DNA of 64,000 nucleotides. Origin: JBNKHH01 sp050290245 (lineage in GTDB: Bacteria; Pseudomonadota; Alphaproteobacteria; Rhodobacterales; Rhodobacteraceae). The position numbers and the translations under genes are program-made. The stretch spans positions 36,271 through 100,270 of the forward strand of contig JBNKHH010000011.1 of NCBI GenBank assembly GCA_050290245.1, in the 5' to 3' direction. Under the pieces are notes generated by a model. That model was given only the letters and a program-made list of their open reading frames with translations, was not told where the DNA came from and searched no databases. Below, piece after piece: positions 35,731 to 42,684 of this stretch; the stretch's first letter is position 1; every line of letters begins with the position of its first letter.

Positions 35731-36462
35731 TTAGTCCGTCGAAACGAGCGCAAGGCCCGGAATTTGCTGGGTCAGATGTGACCTGCTTTCGACGGCATAT
35801 TTAAGGTTTGTCCGCGCCTGTCGGGCATGCTCCTTGGCGGTAGCTTCCGCACGAGCGCCTTCGCGGTGTTCAATGGCATCGAGGATGACGCGGTGTTGGT
35901 CCTGCGCAATGGTAAGCGAGGCCAGAAATTCGGGACGGTCTTCTTGTCCGCGAAGAAAGGCGCTCGGGCTTGCCAAAGGCAGACTTGTGGCCCGTGCAAT
36001 TTCGCGCTCGATGATGGGGCTGTCCGCAGCGCTGGCGAGCCAGCTATGGAACTGTGAATTCCAATGGACGTACCCATCGAAATCGACTCCACCTTGATTG
36101 TTCAGCGCAGCGTCCAGCTCACAAAGAATGTCGCGGCAGGCGGCGATGCTTGTCGCACCGACACCACGTTCCGCAGCCAGGCGTGCCGCCAATCCTTCCG
36201 CTGCGCCGCGTATCTCGATGCTGTCGGAAATGTCCCGCATGGAGTAGCTGCATACGCGGAAGCCACCCGACGCGACCTTCTCCAACAGGCCCTCTTCCAG
36301 CAGCTTTGCCTTTGCTTCCCGCAGTGGGGTGCGCGATATTCCCAGCAGTTCGGAGAGCGCCGGCTCTGACAGGCGCTCGCCCGGAGCGAAACTGCCATCC
36401 AGCACCAGAGTGCGTAATTTTTCTAATGCCCTGTCGGACTGGCGTCGCGCCCCTTTTGTCAT
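35731..36462 (-). CDS. GntR-family regulator, FadR subgroup (VanR-like)
   Basis: A 243-residue regulator. The winged helix covers about residues 10-75 (LSEPALSELLGISRTPLREAKAKLLEEGLLEKVASGGFRV) and the FCD ligand domain the rest (SIEIRGAAEGLAARLAAERG and the final H-rich metal site region). I prefer the ATG at 36462 because GGGAAAG precedes it; a start at 36495 would lie against the operator with no ribosome site. It forms a two-gene unit with the LigM gene and has two TGTATACA sites upstream, so it probably represses its own operon and responds to vanillate or a related ligand, as VanR does. Confidence 0.85.
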   Translation of the reverse strand: MTKGARRQSDRALEKLRTLVLDGSFAPGERLSEPALSELLGISRTPLREAKAKLLEEGLLEKVASGGFRVCSYSMRDISDSIEIRGAAEGLAARLAAERGVGATSIAACRDILCELDAALNNQGGVDFDGYVHWNSQFHSWLASAADSPIIEREIARATSLPLASPSAFLRGQEDRPEFLASLTIAQDQHRVILDAIEHREGARAEATAKEHARQARTNLKYAVESRSHLTQQIPGLALVSTD

Positions 36463-36497
36463 CAGTCTTTCCCGCAACGACTCGGTTGTGCACATAT

Positions 36498-36507
36498 CTG
36501 TATACAG
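36498..36507. promoter_or_regulatory. GntR operator 1 (CTGTATACAG)
   Basis: A perfect 10-bp palindrome upstream of the GntR gene. The centre GTATAC is typical of FadR-subgroup operators. It lies 36 nt upstream of the preferred GntR start, and its centre is 52 bp from the next copy. Confidence 0.7.
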
Positions 36508-36550
36508 TTTGGCGGGTAATTTGCAAAACAAACCTGATGATGGCCGTAAA

Positions 36551-36558
36551 TGTATACA
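36551..36558. promoter_or_regulatory. GntR operator 2 (TGTATACA)
   Basis: A perfect 8-bp palindrome, set in AAATGTATACAAAT, with the same core as operator 1. The 52-bp centre-to-centre distance is about five helical turns, which would put two bound dimers on the same face and allow looping or cooperation. Confidence 0.68.
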
Positions 36559-36653
36559 AATAGCGTATGACGCGGTTGGCTCATATGCCAAGAAAATCGA
36601 GATATCCTCGCGAGCCGAGGCGCGTGAGCGCGGCCATGATTTGAGAGAAACTC

Positions 36654-37172
36654 TTATCCCGGCGGCGACTGGCGCGACGGTTTGAGCGTGATCGGAAGTC
36701 GGAACAGCAGGAAGTTATTTCCGTCATGGCGATCATAAACCAGGTCGCGGACCAATTCGCGGATCATGAACCATCCATAGCCGCCCTCCGGCATGGCATC
36801 CTGGTTGTCGAATTCAGTCATTGGATGATTGCCGATCGGGGCGCGCCCCTGAGGCATCGGGCGGCCGTTGTCCTGGATTTCAACCATGACGCTGGTCGAA
36901 CGAAGGCGCACCGTCAATGTGATGTCACCAGAGGTGTCCTCCGGATAGGCGTGTTCGACGATATTGTTCAGCGCCTCTGCCAAGACGATTTCCAGCGTGC
37001 CGAGGTCCTCTCGGGTGATGCCTTGCCGCGCAAGGTCATGGGCGACCTTTTGAACTCCGCGCCGGACCCAACGAAAATCGGCAGGAAAGGTTTCCCGAGC
37101 CACGACACCGGATGAACTTTTGGTGCCCGGCACCGAATCCGAGGCCGTTGCACCCATTCCATCGTCAGGCAT
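36654..37172 (-). CDS. RsbW-like serine kinase / anti-sigma ATPase
   Basis: GHKL ATP-binding protein of 172 residues. The N-box is EALNNIVEHAY, G1 is VEIQDNGRPMP and G2 is GGYGWFMIREL, the pattern of RsbW/SpoIIAB kinases that bind a sigma factor or a STAS antagonist. The start at 37172 (ATG) overlaps the STAS gene's stop region by 8 nt; the TTG at 37178 is weaker. No sigma factor or PP2C phosphatase is adjacent, so its target is unknown. Confidence 0.85.
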   Translation of the reverse strand: MPDDGMGATASDSVPGTKSSSGVVARETFPADFRWVRRGVQKVAHDLARQGITREDLGTLEIVLAEALNNIVEHAYPEDTSGDITLTVRLRSTSVMVEIQDNGRPMPQGRAPIGNHPMTEFDNQDAMPEGGYGWFMIRELVRDLVYDRHDGNNFLLFRLPITLKPSRQSPPG

Positions 37173-37506
37173 CTGCAACGCCTTCCAATGCCGCGTCAGT
37201 TGTCGGAAAGATCTGGAAAACGCGGTCCATCCGCGTAATTCGGAACACCTTTTCGACCGTCGGCGTCAGTGCCGCGAGATCGAGCTTTCGCTGACGTCCC
37301 AGTTGTTTCATGGACCCCACGACGGCACCGAGGCCGCTGGAATCCAGGAATTCCACATTGCTGAGGTCAAGGATCACCCTGTCTGCCGGATGTTCTGTCA
37401 GTTCAAGCATTTTATCCTTGAACCGGACCGCCACGGCAGCGTCGATCCGACGATCATCGACCGTCACCACCAACGCATCCCCGACGATCGAAGCTGTCAT
37501 TTGCAT
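37165..37506 (-). CDS. STAS-domain anti-anti-sigma factor (SpoIIAA/RsbV-like)
   Basis: A 113-residue single STAS domain. The phospho-acceptor serine is in FLDSSGLGAVVG (Ser56 or Ser57), where unphosphorylated protein binds the kinase and frees its partner. It is transcribed before and overlaps the RsbW-like gene, the usual arrangement of a partner-switching pair. GAAGGAG precedes the ATG at 37506. Without a sigma factor or phosphatase nearby, the output cannot be named. Confidence 0.88.
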   Translation of the reverse strand: MQMTASIVGDALVVTVDDRRIDAAVAVRFKDKMLELTEHPADRVILDLSNVEFLDSSGLGAVVGSMKQLGRQRKLDLAALTPTVEKVFRITRMDRVFQIFPTTDAALEGVADA

Positions 37507-37594
37507 TCCTTGGCTCCTTCGCGCGATGTTTCGGAAAGCCTAGACGCAAGGCGTTACCAATCTGTAAGCAAGCACAACAAGCCAGCGAGATCCC

Positions 37595-38050
37595 GTGCCC
37601 AAGATTGACTATACCGAACTGAACCAGAGGCTCTTCGCCTTGAGCGAGGGCGAAACCGACGACATTGCGCTGATGGCGACCGTCGCCTGTGAAGTCCATC
37701 ATTCCGACGACCGATTCAGCTGGACGGGTTTCTATCGTGTGGTCGCCCCGGGACTGTTGAAAATCGGCCCCTACCAGGGCGGTCACGGGTGCCTGACGAT
37801 TCCGTTTTCACGCGGGGTCTGTGGCGCAGCGGCCCGGACGCGTGAGGTGCAGCTGGTGCCGGATGTGGATGCTTTTCCCGGGCACATCGCGTGCGCGAGT
37901 ACGACACGTTCGGAACTGGTGCTGCCGGTGGAGGATGCCAAGGGCAAACTGATCGCCGTTTTTGACATCGACAGCGATCAGCCGGACGCATTCACCGCGA
38001 CCGATGCGCGGGAGTTGTCAAGGCTTCTGACCGAGGTCTTCGCACGCTAG
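37595..38050 (+). CDS. msrC: Free methionine-(R)-sulfoxide reductase
   Basis: GAF-domain reductase of 151 residues that reduces free methionine-R-sulfoxide. The three catalytic/resolving cysteines of the family are Cys66, Cys76 and Cys100, in GGHGCLTIPFSRGVCG and GHIAC. The ending VFDIDSDQPDAFTATD is standard. The start is GTG at 37595. It is a cytoplasmic antioxidant enzyme and divergent from the STAS pair. Confidence 0.93.
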   Translation: MPKIDYTELNQRLFALSEGETDDIALMATVACEVHHSDDRFSWTGFYRVVAPGLLKIGPYQGGHGCLTIPFSRGVCGAAARTREVQLVPDVDAFPGHIACASTTRSELVLPVEDAKGKLIAVFDIDSDQPDAFTATDARELSRLLTEVFAR

Positions 38051-38098
38051 CGGTGATATCCCGCCTGTGTTAGCCAATCGCAAACAAAAGGAAAACCG

Positions 38099-38464
38099 AT
38101 GCAGGGAAGCTGTCTTTGCGGCGAAGTGAAATTCGCGGTCAACGCCACGCCACAGGGGATCTCTTGCTGCCATTGCAGCCAGTGTCGCAAGCAGTCCGGT
38201 CACGTCTGGGCCTCGGCTTTCGTGGAGGACGGGGACCTCGTCGTCGAAGGATCGCCGCGCTGGTATCAATCGTCTGAGAAAGCCCGGCGAGGATTCTGTC
38301 CGACCTGCGGCAGCTTCCTGTTCTGGAAACACGATGACGACAGTCACACGTCTTTCGCCCTTGGAACGTTGGACGGGCCGACAGGCCTGGCACTGGAAAA
38401 ACACATATTCACGGCCGACAAGGGCGACTATTACGACATTGCCGATGGCGTGCCGCAGAAATGA
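38099..38464 (+). CDS. GFA-family zinc protein (glutathione-dependent formaldehyde-activating family)
   Basis: Small CENP-V/GFA-domain protein of 121 residues. The zinc cysteines are visible at SCLCGEVKF, CCHCSQCRKQSG and CPTCGSFLF. The originally named formaldehyde activity is disputed for most members, so the role is unassigned. It overlaps the pseudouridine synthase gene by 4 nt. Confidence 0.88.
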   Translation: MQGSCLCGEVKFAVNATPQGISCCHCSQCRKQSGHVWASAFVEDGDLVVEGSPRWYQSSEKARRGFCPTCGSFLFWKHDDDSHTSFALGTLDGPTGLALEKHIFTADKGDYYDIADGVPQK

Positions 38465-39108
38465 GTGACGACTATGCGCCGCCGGACGTTCCTCTGGACG
38501 TGATCCACGTCGATCACCAAGTGCTTGTCGTCGGAAAACCGCACGGGTTACTTTCCGTTCCGGGCAAGGGGCCGCATCTGGCGGATTGCTTGTTGAGCCG
38601 GGTGCAGGCGGCTTTTCCGGAAGCCCTGTTGGTGCATCGATTGGACCGGGATACATCGGGAGTCATGGTCTTTGCCCTGACGCCCCATGCACAGCGTCAC
38701 CTGGGGCTCCAGTTCGAGAAGCGGCAGGTCAAGAAAACCTATGTGGCGCGAGTGTTCGGACGCATCGCAGAAAAGACGGGGACGGTCGATCTGCCGTTGA
38801 TCGTCGACTGGCCGAACCGGCCGCGGCAGATGGTTGACCTTGAGAACGGCAAGCCCGCGGTGACCGATTGGCGGGTGATGCGCGCCAGTGACGATGAAAC
38901 GCGTGTCCGACTGTTTCCCAAGACCGGGCGATCGCACCAGTTGCGGGTTCACATGCAGGCGATCGGTCACCCGATCCTCGGCGATCCCTTCTATGCGACA
39001 GGCCCTGCACGGGATTTCCCGCGCCTCATGCTGCATTCCGAGAACATCCGTTTTCGCCACCCGGACGGCGGTGCTGGGCGGAGTTTCACGTCGAGGGTGC
39101 CGTTCTAG
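38461..39108 (+). CDS. RluA-family pseudouridine synthase
   Basis: RNA pseudouridine synthase of 215 residues. The catalytic Asp62 lies in the HRLDRDTSG motif, and the family's later motifs are RSHQLRVHMQAIGHPILGD and RLMLHSENIRF. No S4 domain is present, so it resembles the short RluA/TruC-like forms that act on 23S rRNA or tRNA. It overlaps the GFA gene at the start and converges on the XRE-cupin gene, sharing 3 stop-codon bases. Confidence 0.9.
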   Translation: MSDDYAPPDVPLDVIHVDHQVLVVGKPHGLLSVPGKGPHLADCLLSRVQAAFPEALLVHRLDRDTSGVMVFALTPHAQRHLGLQFEKRQVKKTYVARVFGRIAEKTGTVDLPLIVDWPNRPRQMVDLENGKPAVTDWRVMRASDDETRVRLFPKTGRSHQLRVHMQAIGHPILGDPFYATGPARDFPRLMLHSENIRFRHPDGGAGRSFTSRVPF

Positions 39109-39713
39109 CCGTCGTCGTTCTCCAGCCCGGTACAAACGCAGAGAATGCGCGCGGGACTGTCGCCGGCCGAGGCGTAAATGTGTCCGCGACCACTGTCGAA
39201 ATAGAGGCTTTCGCCGGCGGCCAGTATCACCGGCTCCTGCCCCTCGGACTGAATGATGACCCTGCCCTCAATGACAAAGAGAAACTCTTCGCCGGGATGG
39301 CTGACCATGCGGTCGAAGCGCATCTTTTCGAGAGGTTTCAGGGTGCCCAACATCGGCGTCATGGTGCGTCCGCGCACTTTGGGGAACAACATTTCGTAGG
39401 TGTAGTTCTCGGTTTCGAGATAACCTTCGTCGCCTCTGCGGCACACGGCAAACTCACCCTGGCGGAAAGCGCTGCCGCCGTCGGCGAAGAGTTCGGAAAG
39501 ATCGACTTCGAGACCGCGGGCGAGTTGGGAGAACCGGTCATATGTCGGCGCCATGAGGTTGCGTTCGATCTTAGATATTGTTGAGACGGCGAGCCCGGCG
39601 CGGTCGGCGACGACCTGGATGGTCAGCCCCTTGGACTTGCGGATTTCGCGGGCGCGTTCGGCGAAGGCCTTGCGGGCAAGATCGGGATTGGTGGCGGCGG
39701 AGGCTCTGGTCAT
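39105..39713 (-). CDS. XRE-cupin transcriptional regulator
   Basis: A 202-residue regulator. The N-terminal HTH is at about 18-75 (REIRKSKGLTIQVVADRAGLAVSTISKIERNLMAPTYDRFSQLARGL), and the C-terminal cupin (about 125-195) includes HPGEEFLFVIEGRVIIQSEGQEPVILAAGESLYFDSGRGHIYAS. This architecture is typical of regulators for amino-acid, polyamine or sulfur metabolism genes. It is divergent from the FAD oxidoreductase, and the region between holds two identical TTCCGATTGGAA copies. Confidence 0.9.
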   Translation of the reverse strand: MTRASAATNPDLARKAFAERAREIRKSKGLTIQVVADRAGLAVSTISKIERNLMAPTYDRFSQLARGLEVDLSELFADGGSAFRQGEFAVCRRGDEGYLETENYTYEMLFPKVRGRTMTPMLGTLKPLEKMRFDRMVSHPGEEFLFVIEGRVIIQSEGQEPVILAAGESLYFDSGRGHIYASAGDSPARILCVCTGLENDDG

Positions 39714-39753
39714 GTCATGACCCTAGAAAGCCTTTTGGCCAAGTGCCAACCTA

Positions 39754-39789
39754 TTCCGATTGGAAAAGTCCTTTTTTCCGATTGGAAAA
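39754..39789. promoter_or_regulatory. Twin TTCCGATTGGAA operator for the XRE-cupin regulator
   Basis: Two identical copies of TTCCGATTGGAAAA (39754-39767 and 39776-39789), each an inverted repeat TTCC-N4-GGAA, start 22 bp apart, about two helical turns. They are flanked by inverted GACCCTAG (39719-39726) and CTAGGGTC (39794-39801). This fits a cooperative repressor site controlling both divergent genes. Confidence 0.78.
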
Positions 39790-39806
39790 CTTACTAGGGT
39801 CCCGGC

Positions 39807-40922
39807 ATGGTCGACTATGATGTTGCAATCATTGGTGGCGGGATCGCCGGTTTATCGCTTGGGGCCGAGCTGGCCGAAGCGGCAAAAACCATAGTGATCG
39901 AGGCCGAAAGCCAACCTGGGTATCACGCTACCGGCAGGTCCGCTGCGATCCTGGCGCCGAACTATGGCAACAAATTGATCCGCGCACTGACGGCCTGGTC
40001 AATCCCCGCCCTGGGCGGAAAGGATGGCATCCGCCTGTCGCCGCGCGGGCTGGTCTACATTGCCTCGCGTGTGCAGGAAACACGGCTGAAGGCGCTTTAC
40101 GACGACATGATACGGGACACGCCCATAGTCTGGATCACTGGTGAAGAGGTGGAGGCGCTGGTGCCCCTTCTGCGACCCGGATGGGCCGCCTGCGGCTTTG
40201 CCAGTGACGATGCGGCGGATATCGACGTTGGCGCTATGGTTCAGGACTATGCTCGCGACCTCCGTCATGGCGCTGGCACACTTTTGTGCGGTTCGCCCGC
40301 AACCCGGTTGGAGCGGCAAGGTAGCCATTGGCGGATCCATCGCGGCACCAAAGGCGACTTGACCGCCAGAATCGTGGTGAATGCCGCCGGAGCCTGGGCA
40401 GACGGGCTGGCCGAAATGGCGGGAACAGCCCGGATCGGCCTGACCCCCCTGCGCCGCACGGCGGTGACCTTCGAAGCGCCCGGGGGCATCGATCTCTCCG
40501 CTCTTCCCATGACGGTCGATGCCGACGAGACGTTCTATCTCAAACCAGAAGCGGGCTTGTTGATGGCATCTCCCGGTGATGAAACGCCGGACGTGCCGGG
40601 TGACAGTCGTCCCGACGAGTTGGACGTGGCCGTCTGCATCGACCGAATCCAAACGGCGTTCGACATCGACATCCGCCGTCCCCGAGCCACCTGGTCAGGG
40701 TTGCGCACCTTTGCCCACGACCGTTCGCCCGTCTGCGGGTGGGACGCAAAGGTCGACGGTTTCTATTGGCTTGCCGGTCAGGGCGGATACGGCGTTCAGA
40801 CCGCTCCTGCGCTGGCGCGTATCGCTGCCGATGACATTCTTGAACGGGCGAAGAAAACAGAGTTCGCAAACGTCGATCGAGCGGCACTGTCGCCCTTGCG
40901 ATTTTCGTCACAACGCCCGTAG
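39807..40922 (+). CDS. FAD-dependent oxidoreductase (DAO/DadA-like)
   Basis: Amine/D-amino-acid oxidase-fold flavoprotein of 371 residues. The N-terminal dinucleotide motif is DVAIIGGGIAGLSLGAELAE, followed by AESQPGYHATGRSAAILAPNYG (FAD contact) and a C-terminal GFYWLAGQGGYGVQTAPALARIAADDI. This family oxidises D-amino acids, glycine, sarcosine or N-methyl amino acids. It is divergent from the XRE-cupin regulator and has twin operators. The substrate is not evident. Confidence 0.86.
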   Translation: MVDYDVAIIGGGIAGLSLGAELAEAAKTIVIEAESQPGYHATGRSAAILAPNYGNKLIRALTAWSIPALGGKDGIRLSPRGLVYIASRVQETRLKALYDDMIRDTPIVWITGEEVEALVPLLRPGWAACGFASDDAADIDVGAMVQDYARDLRHGAGTLLCGSPATRLERQGSHWRIHRGTKGDLTARIVVNAAGAWADGLAEMAGTARIGLTPLRRTAVTFEAPGGIDLSALPMTVDADETFYLKPEAGLLMASPGDETPDVPGDSRPDELDVAVCIDRIQTAFDIDIRRPRATWSGLRTFAHDRSPVCGWDAKVDGFYWLAGQGGYGVQTAPALARIAADDILERAKKTEFANVDRAALSPLRFSSQRP

Positions 40923-41315
40923 GGGATACAAAAACGTGCTGAAGACAGTTGTGGGAAGCCTTCGCCGCTCGCCCTGGCCTTGGCAGTGCCGGGGCGATCC
41001 ATACACGTGGCGACTGACCGCGCGGGAAGTGTGCCGTGATCAGCGCCATGCGCATAGGACGCAATTGTGAGCGCCGTGAACGCTGGGCTGCGGGCCGGTT
41101 CTGGTACGTCGGTACTACCTCTGTGCGGAAGGTCGCGTTCGCGGACGGCGCGCCAAGAAATGGTGCGGGCGACGGGAAAGATCGACGGACCCAAAAATGC
41201 GTCTCCGGGGCATGGAACAGCTCGCGCGGTACGTGAAAAGTATTTTTTGGGATCGGGCGGATTTTCCGGTCGCATTTTTGCTGACATGCCTTCGGCAGTT
41301 TTCTAGTTTCACGCC
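40923..41315. other. Gene-free region between the FAD oxidoreductase and SulP genes
   Basis: About 390 nt without a convincing coding region on either strand; the short frames here have atypical codon use and no family resemblance. It should contain the sulP promoter. I see no strong hairpin or repeat. Confidence 0.5.
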
Positions 41316-42578
41316 GTGAAGCCCAAGATTCTTACAACCCTGTCCGACTATTCGCGCGCCCTGTTCCTGCAGGACGTTATTGCGGGTCTGACGGTCGCCA
41401 TGGTTGCCTTGCCTCTCAGCCTTGCGATTGCAATTGCTTCGGGCGCCGATCCTGCCAAGGGCCTTGTCACCGCCATTGTTGCCGGGTTCCTGATTTCGCT
41501 GCTGGGCGGAAGCCGCGTTCAAATCGGCGGGCCGACAGGGGCCTTCATCGTTGTCGTTTTCGGTGTCATCGCGGAGCACGGGTATAGCGGGCTGGTCATT
41601 GCCACCTTCATGTCGGGCGTAATCCTTCTGATCGCGGGGTACTTTCGAGCGGGAAATCTAATCCGCCTTGTTCCAGAGCCAGTGATCAACGGATTTACGA
41701 TTGGTATCGCGGTCATCATTGCGACCAGCCAGTTGCCCGTCCTGTTCGGTCTGGAAATGGTCGAAGTTCCAGCCGAGTTCCTAGCCAAGATTGGGGCGAT
41801 TTGGGAGGCGAGAGAGACGTTTTCACGTGCGTCTGCGGCGATCGGTGCCGGGACGCTGGTCTTGATCGTTGTCTTCCGGCGTGCGGCGCCGAAATTTCCC
41901 GGTCTGATAATCGCGGTTGCCTTGGCGTCCGCCGCTGTTGCCATTGCCGGTCTGCCGGTCGAGACGATCCAGTCGCAGTTCGGTGCGTTGCCTAACGCCC
42001 TGCCGGCCCCCGAGATACCGGAGCTCAGCCTTGCCCGCATTGCAGAGTTATTGCCATCGGCATTGGTCATCGCGTTCCTGGCTGGCGTGGAGTCGCTTTT
42101 GTCGGCCATGGTTGCCGACCGAATGATATCTGGGCGTCATCGACCGAACGCTGAATTGCTGGCCCAAGGTGCCGCCAACATAGGTTCATCATTGTTTGGT
42201 GGGATGCCCGCTACCGGGGCAATTGCCCGGACTGCAACCAATATCCGCGCGGGTGGGAAGACGCCAGTCGCTGGCCTGGTTCATGCGGTTGCGATACTGG
42301 CGATCATGTATGTGGCGGCCCCTCTTGTCGGGCGCATTGCGATGCCAGCCCTGGCCGGGCTGCTGATCCTGACAGCATGGAATATGAGCGAGCCGCAAAA
42401 ATGGCGTCGCTATCTTGCGGAGCGGCGATCCGACGTGATGCTGTTGGTTCTTACCCTGGTCTTGACGGTGCTGACAGATCTCACGGTCGCAATTGGTGTT
42501 GGTGTCGCACTTGGTCTTGCCCTGCGCCTCCAACGTCGCAATGTCCCGGCTTCGGACTGGACCGAGCCTGACAGATGA
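41316..42578 (+). CDS. SulP-family anion transporter without STAS domain
   Basis: Inner-membrane transporter of 420 residues with about ten to fourteen membrane segments. SulP landmarks are GLTVAMVALPLSLAIAIASG (residues ~23-42), RVQIGGPTGAFIVVVFGVIAEHG, and GGMPATGAIARTATNIRAGGKTPVAG. Such proteins move sulfate, bicarbonate or chloride. Ordinary members reach about 550 residues with a cytoplasmic STAS domain; this one stops after the last membrane helix and keeps only a short tail. The start is GTG at 41316. The substrate cannot be assigned. Confidence 0.87.
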   Translation: MKPKILTTLSDYSRALFLQDVIAGLTVAMVALPLSLAIAIASGADPAKGLVTAIVAGFLISLLGGSRVQIGGPTGAFIVVVFGVIAEHGYSGLVIATFMSGVILLIAGYFRAGNLIRLVPEPVINGFTIGIAVIIATSQLPVLFGLEMVEVPAEFLAKIGAIWEARETFSRASAAIGAGTLVLIVVFRRAAPKFPGLIIAVALASAAVAIAGLPVETIQSQFGALPNALPAPEIPELSLARIAELLPSALVIAFLAGVESLLSAMVADRMISGRHRPNAELLAQGAANIGSSLFGGMPATGAIARTATNIRAGGKTPVAGLVHAVAILAIMYVAAPLVGRIAMPALAGLLILTAWNMSEPQKWRRYLAERRSDVMLLVLTLVLTVLTDLTVAIGVGVALGLALRLQRRNVPASDWTEPDR

Positions 42579-42623
42579 TCCGGTAGAACGTCGTGTGCCT
42601 TGAAGCCGGCGTTTAAACGGGCT

Positions 42624-42660
42624 TCAAAAAAAACGCCCCCGGAAATCCGGAGGCGCATTT
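42624..42660 (-). terminator. Terminator of pnp
   Basis: On the minus strand the stem CGCCTCCGG / CCGGGGGCG, with one internal mismatch and loop ATTT, is followed by eight T residues. It sits 25 nt after the pnp stop. A longer GAAGCC/GGCTTC stem overlaps the T-run on the outer side and may act for the convergent sulP transcript. Confidence 0.85.
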
Positions 42661-42684
42661 GACGTCTTGGATCGAGGGTCGGCC

